From Lanius collurio (Eukaryota > Chordata > Aves > Passeriformes > Laniidae), in contig JACBWW010000015.1 of NCBI GenBank assembly GCA_020086605.1, forward strand, positions 5,646,943 to 5,710,942: 64,000 nt of DNA, written 5' to 3'. Position numbers and translations under genes: made by a program. Position 1 is the stretch's first letter, and each line of letters opens with the position of its first letter. Below, one piece after another: positions 1-10,835 of the stretch. The notes under the pieces are model-generated. The model did no database searches, was not told the origin of the DNA, and saw only the letters and a list, made by a program, of their open reading frames with translations.

Positions 1-290
1 AATAAGAATTTGAAGGTTTGCTTGTTGTGCAAGACTATCACAGATGCCTTTCTTTTAATTCTTGTCCTTTCACTTGTAATTCTTGCCTTACTTCAACTCG
101 GGAAATTGTGCATCTTACAAGAAAATTTCATATTCTGCAAAAGAGATATGATGCCATGGTCATTTTGGACTTGTAGCTTAGTATGTGTAAGTCTAGACAC
201 CTGAATGAAAAAAACCCTCCTGTCTTCATATAGGAACAGTAGCCACTTTGTGTCATAGTAAGGGTGTCCTTATTTTTATTTTTTTAAAAA
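1..290. other. Unique AT-rich sequence, presumed GPM6A intron 1
   Basis: No repeat or gene is recognised. The open frame near the start is short and resembles no family I know. The intron 1 assignment is inferred only from the downstream GPM6A exon 2 and the absence of a first coding exon in the window. Confidence 0.5.
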
Positions 291-795
291 TCATATAATG
301 GTTTGATTTGGAAGCAACCTTTAAAGGTGATCTAGTTCCAACCTTGTCATGCCCAGCACAGGCGGGGACACTTCCCTTTAGTCCAGGTTGTTAAAAACTT
401 TATCCAACCTGGCCTTCAACACTTCCAGGGATGGGGCATCCACGACTTTTGTGGGCAACCTCTTTGTGACAGATTGTATGTGACTCAGCACTCTCAAAGT
501 AAAGAATTTCTTCCTCACATCTAATATACACTTACCCCCCTTCAGTTTAAAGCCATTCTCCCTTGTTCATCACTGCATGTCCTTGTAAAAAATCCCTCTC
601 CATCTGTCTTGTCAGCCCCTTTTAGGTACTGGAAGGCTGCTAAAAGCCTCCCTAGAGCCTTCTCCAGGCTGGAAAACTGTCTCAGCCTGAGTCTGTAGGA
701 GAGAACTACTTCACCTTCATGGCTCTCCTCTGGACTTGCTCCAGCAAGTACCTGTCCTTCTTATTCTGGGAGCCCCAGAGCTGGAAATGCAATAT
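291..795 (-). mobile_element. CR1 LINE, 5'-truncated copy, antisense
   Basis: Read on the minus strand, this is the 3' end of a CR1 LINE: the last part of ORF2 followed by the short 3' UTR. The plus strand begins with the reverse complement of the CR1 terminus (AATGGTTTGATTTGGAAGC, then ATCTAGTTCCAACC). It continues through the segment that on the minus strand encodes the DAPSLEVLKA-type ORF2 tail around 410-450. Similarity fades near 795. Frameshifts and point changes make the copy non-coding, and 5' truncation is normal for CR1. The 5' boundary (right end) is uncertain by tens of bases. Confidence 0.85.
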
Positions 796-1737
796 GAGAA
801 AGCAAAAATAATTCTAAAAATTCAGCTGATACTCCCAGTAGCTGAGATTCTGGGATTGATGGTCCTTTTGAATCTTCAAAGAGTGTTTCAGTTTAGCACA
901 AGCACTTTTTTTCTGCCTTTTCTATAGCATTAGGATACATTGGATACTAAATTCGAGATCTTAATGGGTATATATTTTGTATATATAAATAAAACACTTA
1001 CAATCTATTGGATTCTATGAATAAAAGGAGCCTTTTGCCTAAGCAGCTTAAATATTAAATGTTGTTGCAAATGAAGTGTGAAAGATGAAGCATGTAGCTG
1101 ACATATTTCTATCCAAATATTAAGTATTTTAAAATTTTGTATTTTATTTTTTCCATTGAGCTATTTGAAAGAAAAAGTGCTAGCTCATAGTAGTTAATGG
1201 AAGATAATTTAGGATGAATGTGCTGTGGGGAAAATGAAGCTTATGTAATGGGTGAGATGTCACAAAAGAAGTGGTGAAATTCTTTGTTCTGATATTCTCC
1301 ATGTTTGAAGTTGTTTTATTTATATGTCATTAGTAAATGAAGTATTCATAAAAAACGATTGAATTATCCTATGAAATGTGGTAAAGTAACAAATTTATAT
1401 AAATTATAAATTTTTCTTATCTGTTGTCTCATTGTCTAGTTAGTGCTTTTTTATGAGTGTGTTCCAGATCACTTTATAAGACATTTCTAGTAAGCAGTAT
1501 TAAATAGGACATGAAAAATTCCTGAAGAGAATGGCTTAGGTAACAACCATAATAATTCATACTGAGCTTACAAAAGAAGTAAACCAAAATGTATGAGGAG
1601 GAATATCTTAAATGCCTGTTTTGTATTATTGCAACTACACTTGCTAGTTTTCTCTTGGAAGAGATGTTTATTTGTTTACATAGATTATTCTGGTATAATT
1701 CTTGTCACTTGGGTTCATACCACTGGGTATGATTTTT
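796..1737. other. Unique AT-rich spacer between CR1 copies
   Basis: Nothing beyond AT-rich unique sequence is recognised here. The first 130 bp may be degraded CR1, but I cannot align it by eye. Confidence 0.5.
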
Positions 1738-2375
1738 CATGGAATCACAGAATATCCTGAGGTGGAAGTGATCCACAAGGATCACTGAAGTCAAACTCCT
1801 GGCCTGCACAGGATAGCCCCAAGAATCACCCCCTGTACCAGAGAGCACTGTCCAAACACCTCTTGAACTCTGTCAGGCTGGTGCTGTGACCACTTTGCTG
1901 GGGAGCGTGTTCCAGTGCCCAGCCACCCTGTGAGTGAGGAACCTTTTCCTGACATCCAGCCTAAACCTTCCCTGACACAACTTCATGATGTTCCCCCAGG
2001 TCCTATCTGTGGTCACCAGAGGGAAGAGGTCAGTACTTGCCCCTCCATTTCCTCTCGCTAGGAAGCTGTAGATTGTGTTGAGGTCTGCCCTCAAAACTGC
2101 GCTCAGTATTCAAGGTGAGATGCACCAGTGCAGAGCAGATTTGGACAATCCCCTCCCTTGACTGTCGGGGGATATTTTTGCTTAATTCACCCCAGGACAC
2201 AGCTGGCACTCCTGGCTGCCAGGGCACTGCTGACTCATATCCAACTTTCTGTCAGCCAGGACTCCCAGGTCTCTTTCACAGTGCTGCTCTCCAAGCTCTT
2301 GTTCCCCAGTCTGTAGGTGCATCTAGGGGTGCCCTGTGCCAGGTGGTCAGAGTTAATCTTCTGCCCAACTAGAAT
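1738..2375 (-). mobile_element. CR1 LINE, 5'-truncated copy, antisense (distinct subfamily)
   Basis: The plus strand starts GGAATCACAGAAT, the reverse complement of a CR1 3' terminus. It continues through CAAACTCCTGGCCTGCACAGG, characteristic of CR1 read backwards. The minus strand keeps an open stretch (about 1873-2094) containing GRFRLDVRKRF and GHWNTLP, the conserved end of CR1 ORF2. The 2115-2370 part matches the upstream C-terminal ORF2 region. The diagnostic bases differ from the copies at 291 and 2585, so this is another subfamily. The apparent plus-strand frames at 2115-2372 are antisense shadows of this LINE, not genes. Confidence 0.9.
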
Positions 2376-2584
2376 ACTTCAGGTGCACTGATCAATCAAA
2401 ATATTTAACTTATTAATATTTAAAATATACCTTCCTTTTACTCTGTGTCCAACAAAGTATGAAGCACCCTAAGTTAATTAAACTGAAGATGCTTAGCTTT
2501 CTAGTAAAAAAATACATTATTAAAATGGCACAGAAGTTTCTCCAAGAATAGAATGACTTATTTAATGTGTTGAAGGTAAATATC

Positions 2585-3236
2585 TCGTGGGTGAGAATTT
2601 CAACATGTCTTGGCAATGTGAACCTGCAGCCCAGAAAACAAACTACATCCTGGGGTGCATCAAAAGAAGTCTGGCTAGCAAGTCAAGAGGGGAGACTCTG
2701 GCCCTCTACTCTGCTGTCATGAGACCCCATCTGAAAAAGCTGTCCAGCTCTGGGACCCCCAATACAAGGAAAATTTGGATCTGTTGGAACAAGTCCAATG
2801 GAAAGCCACAAAGTTGATCAGGGGGCTGGAGCTACTTTCCTATGGGGCAAGTCTGGGGTGGTTGAACCTGAAGAAGAGAAGGCTTTGGGTAGATCTTACA
2901 GCAGCCTTCCAGTACCTGAAGGGAGCCTACAAGAAAGCTGTAGATGGACTTTTTACAAGGGCATGCAGTGTTAGAACTAGGTGGAATGGCTCTAAGCTGA
3001 AAAAGAGTAGGTTTAGATTAAATATTAGGAAAAAATTCTTTACTATTAGGATGGTGAGCACTGGAATACATTGCCCAGAGAGGCTGAGGATGCCTCATCT
3101 CTGGAAGTGTTAAAGGTCAGGCTGGATGGGACTCTGAGCAACCTGATGTAGTAAAAGATGTCCCTACCTGTGGTAGAGGGCTTTGAACTAGATGATACTT
3201 AGATGGTCCCTTCCAACCCAAGCCATTCTAGGATCC
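2585..3236 (+). mobile_element. CR1 LINE, 5'-truncated copy, sense
   Basis: This copy holds the C-terminal part of CR1 ORF2 plus the 3' UTR. Frame 1 from 2587 carries WQCEPAAQKTNYILGCIKRS and LYSAVMRPHL, the conserved post-reverse-transcriptase motifs. A frameshift near 2770 moves the reading to a second frame (2775-3113) with LEQVQWKATKLIRGLELLSY, AFQYLKGAYKKA and SRFRLNIRKKFFT. The copy ends with the CR1 terminus (GATGGTCCCTTCCAACCC, then CATTCTAGGATCC). The frameshift and stops show it is dead. It lies about 210 bp from the opposite-strand copy at 1738. Confidence 0.92.
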
Positions 3237-6200
3237 TGTTATCTTAGCCTAACCCAGCAGGAACAATATTAAATCAAACTAGTTATCAATTCTCAGTCTA
3301 CCTAACTAATTGTCTAAGTTGAATCATAGCTACATAGTGTATGCCTGATGGGGATTGTGTCCCTTTTTTGGCTGCTGGGCTGTATGGCCAGAAATTGTGA
3401 ATTTCCAAGCCAGCTGTGCGAAGACAGTGTCTCATATGAAGCTGCATAATAAAAAATATTTGAGACTCACCTGTGGTTTTGGATATGCTATTTAACTTTT
3501 GTTGTTATCAGTAATTGCACTGCTCTTTTATGCAATTCTTCATTGGAGTATGCTTCTGGCTTTGTTCTTATGTTATCTGAATTTGCTGATGTGAGCATGC
3601 TACAAGAACCAGTTGCCTCCTGTAGACTGTATCTGATAGCTGGAAGTAAAAACTGGTTGTCCTCTCTTATTTATTATTTACATATTTGTGATATTCACAC
3701 ATGTTTTAACTTATTTGGGTTTGCATTATTAAATCATCTTCATAGGGTTTATTCTATAGTTTTAAGATAGAAAAACAAAGGATAAAAATTTTGTGGTTAC
3801 AGACTTTAAATTTTTTACCCTTTCAAAAAGAATGGTATGAACACATTATATATATATATCCTTGTTTTTCTTTTGTATGGATGATGCTGGTATAAGAAGT
3901 TCCTCTGTGTACACAGAAAAGGGTTCAGTAAAGTCTGCTGAAAAGTCATCCTTTTAAACAAATGAAAAACTGCTAATGATAATAAAAGGAGTTATGGTAA
4001 TATAGCACTGCTTTTCAGAAACTGCTAAGAAATTTTCAATTTTAATTTCTTTACTTATAGATTTGTACTCAGGTCTAGTACTATAGCTTTAGTATTGCAG
4101 TGGTGTTTTGCTTACTCTCATATTTGTTTTATTGAGCAGAACTGAGAGAATTAAGTTTCCTGGAAACTTAGTACATGGGGAAAAACTTAGGGTTTTTGGT
4201 GGGGGTTTCTTTTGTTAATTTGACATGAATTTCAGTTTTGTTTTCTTGCCTTTGGTTATTGCAGCATAGCACTGCTTTTGTACTCAGTCCAGTGTACTTG
4301 CTTGCCTGTATTAACTGAGAGGAGAAGCTAATGCAGGAAAACACACTTCCTGCCGTGTCCATCCTTGCACTTTCCTAATTGATTTAATCTCTGCTCCATC
4401 AGATCATCGAAGCCTCAAACTTGTTCCTTAACCCAGTATATTAGTCTGATGAGAATCATGCCATGAGGGGGCCTTGATTTGTCTCTTTATTGACTTACAA
4501 AAGCCAGCAGCCAAAAAACCTTGGTCTTTGCCACATTACAAAATGGTGAACATAGACTTAAAACACTCTGAAGCAGGCTAATAGAGATATTGGTAATTGA
4601 TTTTTTGAAGTGTTTAGATAAAAATCTGTGGCTTAATGAAGTAATTTCCTTTTTATTTTTTCTAAATTGTGCAACAGAAATGAGGTGAATGAGCATTTTT
4701 TTCCCCATTCATTTTTGGCTATGCAAAAGCTATGCAAACTTAAAGACAAGTCCATTACCTTTTTATTTGGCCTGGTCGGACAGAAATAGTAAAAACTGGT
4801 TTTCTACTCAAAAATGCTTTGCACAAACTGGTTGTCTCCTAATTTATTCTTTATCGGTAATGATATTTTTTTAATATTTGATTTTCTATTCTTCTCATTG
4901 TACATGATCTAATTTAAATTTTTGTAAATGCACTTGCAGTACAGAATTATGATAGATGTATTGACACCTAAATGGACATTGTTGCATGGTGATTTATAGA
5001 GAGATCTCATACTGACTTCCATGTTTGAATTTTTTCCTAAAGAGTTTGGATTTTTTTTATACTTATAACCTTTCTTGTCTGTATCAGTACAATCCTGCTA
5101 CTTGTGATGGTGACATAGGTGATTTGTACTTACACAGAGGAAGAATCAAATACAGCTGTTTAAGTTGCTTTTTCTTTTCATACATTCTTCACCATTAAGT
5201 GTCTTCCATACCTTACTTCAACACCTGGATTTTTGGTGAATTTTTAAAGTTTCATTTGCATATTTAATTGTATTAATATAACTGTTGAATTTGTTTATCT
5301 TGGAAACAAAGTTGTGCTGAATCAAACTGGCCAGCAAAAGGAAGTACCTTGCTTTCTAGGAATGCACATCTACTGGAATGGCATAACGTGGTTAGTGACT
5401 CCCCATGATTAGGGAGATTGGGGATCACTCTGAAGTCCCCAGCATACTCAGACAGTGAGTGCAGTTATCTGAGACTCTGGTGCACCCTACTACGCATTCC
5501 TCCTACCTGGAGAGTTACATTCTGCCACAATTTTAATGGGAAAGCTAAAGCAAACAGTCTAGGCAAGCAAGATTTGAAAAATATACCAGTCTTATTTTCA
5601 TTTAGCAATTTGCATATCCTGAAGAGCACTGGTCTCTGAGCCCCAGGGTGTCAGGAAGCTGTCTAACCAGACACAGTCCTACGTCAGACTCTGATAGCCT
5701 TGACTGTACCATGCTGTGCTGCATGTAGCCAGTCATCACTCCTCTGCTCAGCAGGGGTATCAGGTGTTACGATCACAGGAAAACATAAGTGTTTGTCCTA
5801 CTAATGAGTTGGAGGAAATAATTTGATGATCAAGAAGAAGAGTACATATATGCTGGATGTGAGGCAGAGGAACTCCATAGGTGCAAAACAATGTTTATGA
5901 AAATGTTAATCTCACAGGTGCCTAACCGTTTTCTTTCACAATTAAATTTTGTTTATTCATTGTCTTACCCCTAGAAATATTCTAGGTAAAACAGCATTGT
6001 GAAGCATTTGGTGGTGAGCCTATCAGCATGTCTTTTTAATCACAATTATCAGACAATCAGTGAATGTATGCATACTGCTGTTCTGACTGGGAGACAGCTG
6101 GTTATTCAACCTTTTGATTGAGCACTGGCACTTTAGTTTTATGTTACTTATGGTTAAGTATATATAGTAGTTATTTATAGTATACAGTGGTGTACTTAAC

Positions 6201-8189
6201 ACTGTCAAAAGCTTTATATCACATTTGTAGGTATGTGAATTAGCCCTTATTAAAAAATTCAGAACTAACACAAAGCTTCTTAGTGTGTGCATGTTAAATT
6301 TTTTGGTATTTGAAATGTCTGGCATGATAAATTATTGAATATATTTATCTGGATTAACTTTTCAGGGCTTACTATGAAAATGGAATATTTTTTTACCTTA
6401 AAGTGGCTTCATGCTAGGAAGGTTTTGAAGGCATTCCATGTGCACAAAGTACTTGTGCTATAATCCACTTAAATCCTGTCTATTTCGTTTGAACTGTAAA
6501 GTCAAGTACTAGGCAGGTCTTGTGCATTAGAATGTCTGGTATTCCGTCTGCATTAGCATGTGATAAAGCTACTATTTTGCATATATCTCAGCTTCATATG
6601 GGCAGCAGCACAATCAAGACAAAACCAATTTGCATTTATGACTTATACTTTAAGACCTACCTCTTCACATTCTCTTTATGTCAATAATCCTTACAGTGAT
6701 TCTTCTGAGACCTGGAAAGATTGCTTGTCTCTGCAAATACTACTGTACAAGTACTGCTGGTGCTATACAAGTCCATCTTGGCTATTTTTCTGTTATGTAG
6801 TTGGACAGCTCTTTTAGACATGTTAGAAAACATTTTTCAGCAGTATTTTTGGTACTCTGGGTATTACTTCTGAAAAATAGATTACTCACAGGCAGTTTTT
6901 TTGCTAGAATAATCTTTTATATGGTTCTATGATTTTGTAAATATTATATAAACAAAGAGAAGTTGTATCCTGGTTGAATGGTATGGCAGAGGTAACTGAG
7001 TGACTAGAATGAAATGTGTGGTAAAGTCTCTGCCCTTGGCATTAATTATCTGTATGTGGAAAACATAGGTCTAAATATATTGGGAGGAAGATAAACATAT
7101 ACATTTAACTTTCTCAATGAGAGCTGTACATTGCAGTAACTAATGCAGCTGTGGTTTTTATGCCATACTAGGATTCTAGATGTTACAGTGTGTGTAATTC
7201 TTATCTAAATGTAAAAGCACCAATTTGCAACTGAATAGCAGTACTCCTCATCTAATAGCACTCTTCTTGACATACTACTAAGATGTCCACTTCAAAGCTT
7301 TCCAGAGTGAAATGCATGAGGAACAAAAGGTAACTTGAGTCTTCAGCCTTGAAGGAAAGCCTGTCTGCAGTATAACAGAGGAGATAATTTATTCAAAGAC
7401 AGTTCTTTATTATTTTTTAAACCTTATTCTTGTAATGTTTCCAGCATCTGTACCTGAGTAAGCTATAAACAAACCAAGCTAAGGCATTGCAGAGACATTT
7501 TTTACATCTGTCTTTTTTTGGAACCAACCCAAATTGGATAAGTTTTCTTAACTGTGCTAATTAGTCCAAATCATTCTATTTTTTCCCCATCTGGATTTAC
7601 CTCCTTTGTATTCCTACCCAGCCAAGTCACTGTTCTCCATGCCAAATATCATGATAAATGCCTACATTGTATGAGCTACATGAAAAAGACATGACACAAT
7701 TTTCTCACTTCTTTTACACATCAACTTGCACAATATGGTGTAGCTAATTAAAAAAAAAAATCCTTGTGTAGCATTACTTAAGATAACTAAATATTTGACT
7801 ACGGAAAGTAAAAAACCTTTAGAGAATGAAAAGAGTACATTTGTACTTTAAGTAAATACACAGGAATGCACCAAGTTATATACAATGATGCCCAGACTTA
7901 CATTTGTATTCTAAGATTGTCATATAACCTTAAATTTTTTTAAATCTTTTGAAAAAAGATACTTAAATGCACTTCTTGTTGCTTTTAAGGTTAGCTTTTT
8001 AATTGTTTTAAGCTTGAATTTTGCAAGGGAAACTGTTCAGTGCTTCATTGAAACTTAAATATCCCCTCTTGAATGAGAAGCTTTATTTGTTTTTATTAGT
8101 ATGTAAATTGTTCCTAAAATGCACTGTAGTTCAGAATTTAGTGCTTGTTGGGGTATCAGAAGGTGTCACTGTCTGTGTCTCTCTGAGGA
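3237..8189. other. Unique AT-rich sequence, presumed GPM6A intron 1
   Basis: About 5 kb with no recognised gene or interspersed repeat. Small items include an (AT)-rich run near 3847-3860 and an imperfect hairpin around 5396-5429. All open frames are short and have no family resemblance. Confidence 0.5.
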
Positions 8190-8470
8190 CTGAGTGAAGA
8201 GTTTCCCACTGTAAGTAAAAGTCAGGTTCAGGCCCACCTGAGGAACCTGAGCATATCTGTCTGTAGGACCTGATGAGATGCAGCCCAGAGTCCTGGGAGA
8301 ATTGGCTGCTATAACTGCCAAGCCACTCTTCATGTTATTTGAAGTCGTGGCAGTCAGGTGAAGTCCCAGGTGACTGGAAAAAGGGAATATTGTACTCATC
8401 TCTAAAAAGGGTAGAAAGGGGTACCCTGGGAATTACTGACCTGTCAGCCTCACCTCTGTGCCTGGGAAGC
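8190..8470 (+). mobile_element. CR1 LINE, reverse-transcriptase segment (left part of an interrupted copy)
   Basis: This matches the start of the CR1 ORF2 reverse-transcriptase domain. It runs from GACCTGATGAGATGCAGCCC at about 8266 to a plus-strand frame ending in PVSLTSVPGK, the conserved RT motif, at about 8438-8469. A stop replaces the Arg expected just before PVSLTS, and there are other lesions. The copy is cut at 8470 by the solo LTR and resumes at 9501 exactly where the CR1 sequence should continue. The left boundary is uncertain; CR1-like sequence is clear from about 8230. Confidence 0.85.
8466..8470. repeat. 5-bp target-site duplication GAAGC, left copy
   Basis: GAAGC lies directly before the LTR start (TGTAG at 8471) and recurs directly after the LTR end at 9501-9505. 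It belongs to the interrupted CR1 sequence and marks the integration site. Confidence 0.85.
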
Positions 8471-9500
8471 TGTAGTGGTTTGGTTCAGATCATCTCTAGG
8501 AGCAATCTTCATCTCTAGGAACTGGGGTCATCTTCGCACTGACCCCTCCTGGTTCCTTTGTACGGTCGGTTCAAATCAGTGGATCAGTCCACATCAGAGG
8601 GTGGGACCATGCCCCCCACCCACTAGACAGCCAAAGATTCCAAGTGTCAGTTCATACCAGAAGGTGGGACCCCTCCCCACCCACTGGGCAGAATCAACTT
8701 CAGGTGTACTGCACACCTCTCCAGGTGAAGGTAAAATTGAGTCCAAACACTCTGGAGCCAAAGGAATAAAGAGAGAAAATGCAGAGGCACCTCAGCTCCC
8801 AATTGCTCTACCCCCCTCCGATGCTCTATGAAATTACAGCAGGGACTCCAATAGTCCAGTTCATCCCCAAAGGGTTCTGCAACAGAATTTCAGCTTCCAG
8901 GTTTGAAGCATCTCCTCTTTCTTTTCTCTCAGGGTTTCAGCCCTTCCGCCTTTACTGACTTACACCTTAGGGTGTCTCTTCATGTTCTTTCTGCTTTCTC
9001 TCTGGGAGAGGATCAGCATTTTCAGGCCCATCTGTTCTGAAGAAACCTTAACAGCACTAATAGGGTTAATCTCACCCGGCTGCGGCTGGAACTTCTCTTA
9101 TCTCTCTCGGTCCCATGATCTCTGCTGGGGGAGCTGAGCTCTGCTGTGGTAGTGAAGGGGGGCCACTGCCAGCCCAGCTCTACCTGCATGGGGCAGAGCT
9201 GGGGGGCCCAGATGGAACAGGGCCAAGGAGGGGGCGGCTGCCTCCCGGGTCGGACCAGGCCGAGCAGGGCCCGGCCCGGCCCTGAGGGCCGCAGGGCCCG
9301 GAGGCCCAAGTGGCCTCCTTGATGGCCGGAAGTCCAGAGAGCTTTCCCGGGCTCTGTCTATCTTAAAATGTGATTCGCAGAGGCGTGTCAAACTCCTAAA
9401 TGGCTTAAAACTTGCAATAATCAAGCCAGACAATTGATTGGTTCTGATCAGAACCAGAAGGACCCTTTGCAAGAAACCCCTTCCGTGTCAAACCACAACA
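8471..9500. mobile_element. Solo LTR of an endogenous retrovirus, inserted into a CR1
   Basis: This is a complete 1030-bp solo LTR. It starts TGTAGTGGTTTG and ends CAAACCACAACA; the two are inverted repeats matching at 11 of 12 positions, with TG and CA at the extreme ends. It is flanked by the 5-bp duplication GAAGC, and CR1 resumes without loss on the far side. There is no internal gag-pol-env, so it arose by recombination between two LTRs. The stretch at about 9160-9320 is GC- and CpG-rich, unlike the surrounding DNA. An AATAAA lies at 8765-8770 on the plus strand, but orientation is unresolved. The 5-bp duplication fits ERVL/class III or gammaretroviral-like families; the ends resemble passerine LTRs. 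The 60-140-codon open frames here are GC-driven artefacts. Confidence 0.88.
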
Positions 9501-9505
9501 GAAGC
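9501..9505. repeat. 5-bp target-site duplication GAAGC, right copy
   Basis: GAAGC follows the terminal ACAACA of the LTR and leads straight into TGATGGAACAGATCCTCCT of the host CR1. It pairs with the copy at 8466-8470. Confidence 0.85.
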
Positions 9506-10308
9506 TGATGGAACAGATCCTCCTAGAATCTCTGCTAAGGCCCATGGAGTACAGGGAATAAGCTGCATCTGGGTTGGGGTAAGCCCTGGTATCAACATCG
9601 ACGGGGGGATGAGCAGATTGAGAGTAGCCCTGTGAGAAGGATTTGGGGATGCTGATGAATGAGGGGCTGGACACGACCCTGCAATGTGCACTTGCAGCCC
9701 AGAAAGCCAGTCGTGTCCTTGGCTCTATCCAAAGCAATGTGGGCAGCAGGGCCAGGGAGGGGATTCTGCCCCTGTGCTTGCTCTGGTGAGACCCCACCTG
9801 CAGTGCTGCATCCAGCTCTGGGATGTCCACAGGGAGGACATGGACCTGTTGCAGTGAGCCTAGAGGAGCCCATCAAGATAACTGGAGATAAAGCACCTCT
9901 CCTGTGAGGAAAGGCTGAGAGAACTGAGGGTGTTCTGGATGGAGAAGAGAAGACTTTGAGGTGACCTAATTGTGGCTTTCCAGTTCCTGACAGGAGCCTA
10001 CAAGAAAGCCAGAGAGGGACTTTTTACAAGTGTATGTAGTGACAGGACAAGAGCCAATGGATTCAAACTGAAAGAGAGTAGGTTTAGATTAGATATTTGT
10101 AAGAAATTCTTTCATGTAATAGTGGTGAGACGCTGGAAGAGGTTGCCCAGAGAGGTTGTGTGTGCCCCATCCCTGGAAGTGTTGAAGGCCAGGTTGAATG
10201 GGGCTTTGAGCAACCAGGTCTAGTAAAAGATACCACTGCCCATGGCAGAGGGCTTGAAACTCAGTGGTATTTAAGATGATCTTCCAGCCCAGGCCATTCT
10301 GTAACATT
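9501..10308 (+). mobile_element. CR1 LINE, right part of the LTR-interrupted copy, internally deleted
   Basis: This continues the CR1 ORF2 begun at 8190. MEQILLESLLRPMEY follows the interrupted motif directly. Near 9555-9570 the sequence jumps past most of the RT core to the GDEQIESSP-like region, so much of ORF2 was lost by internal deletion. The C-terminal part then follows: the AAQKAS region around 9697, AFQFLTGAYKKAREGLF, SRFRLDICKKFF and LPREVVCAPSLEVLKARL (frame 9972-10223). It ends in a CR1 3' UTR with a GGCCATTCTGTAAC-like terminus. Frameshifts and stops make it non-functional. Confidence 0.92.
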
Positions 10309-10772
10309 TTATGTCACTAAGCCATCATCTAAGTTAAAAAAAAAAAGAAAAAAAGATCACTGCTAGTTAACACACCAGGTGCCTAAGGCTGTGAGAATTG
10401 CCTAACGAAGGCTACATTTTCAACTCATGTGGAACAGTTTCTTTCTGAACTAAAATGTGATCATTATTGAAAAAGAAACTTTTGCCAGAATGTAGCAGAT
10501 TAGATTAGATCTAATATGCAGTAGTTTTATAGGTTATTTTAAAGGTGACTTGAAAACCAATTTCTGTTTTCTTCTGAGTAAAAGAGCCTCTCTTTACTGG
10601 ATGGTCCAACACTATATAGTAAGCTAAAATCACAAGACAATCATGTTAATATAAAATTCCAGTATAATCAGGCATAAAAGTAGTAGTGCATATGTTTGTG
10701 AATCTCACTGTCCAATGCTTCCATAAGAGCAGTTTGTGAAATTTGGGACCATCAAAAAAATCAGAAATTGGA

Positions 10773-10835
10773 TACAAAGAGTTTTTACTCAACGTTTTGT
10801 ACCTTTGGGTACAAAGAGTTTTACTTAACTCAATT
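10773..10835. repeat. Imperfect direct duplication, period about 37 bp
   Basis: TACAAAGAGTTTTTACT at 10773 recurs as TACAAAGAGTTTTACTTAAC at 10810, with related sequence following each. It looks like a local replication-slippage duplication that has diverged. Confidence 0.6.

Noticed and set aside
2115..2372. 85-codon plus-strand open frame
   Set aside because: It is the antisense of a minus-strand CR1 LINE; its sequence is explained by CR1 ORF2 read backwards.
9022..9907. Overlapping open frames of 65-141 codons on both strands
   Set aside because: They lie across the GC-rich solo LTR and the host CR1. GC-rich repeats lack stops in many frames, no product matches a family, and several frames cross the LTR/CR1 junction.
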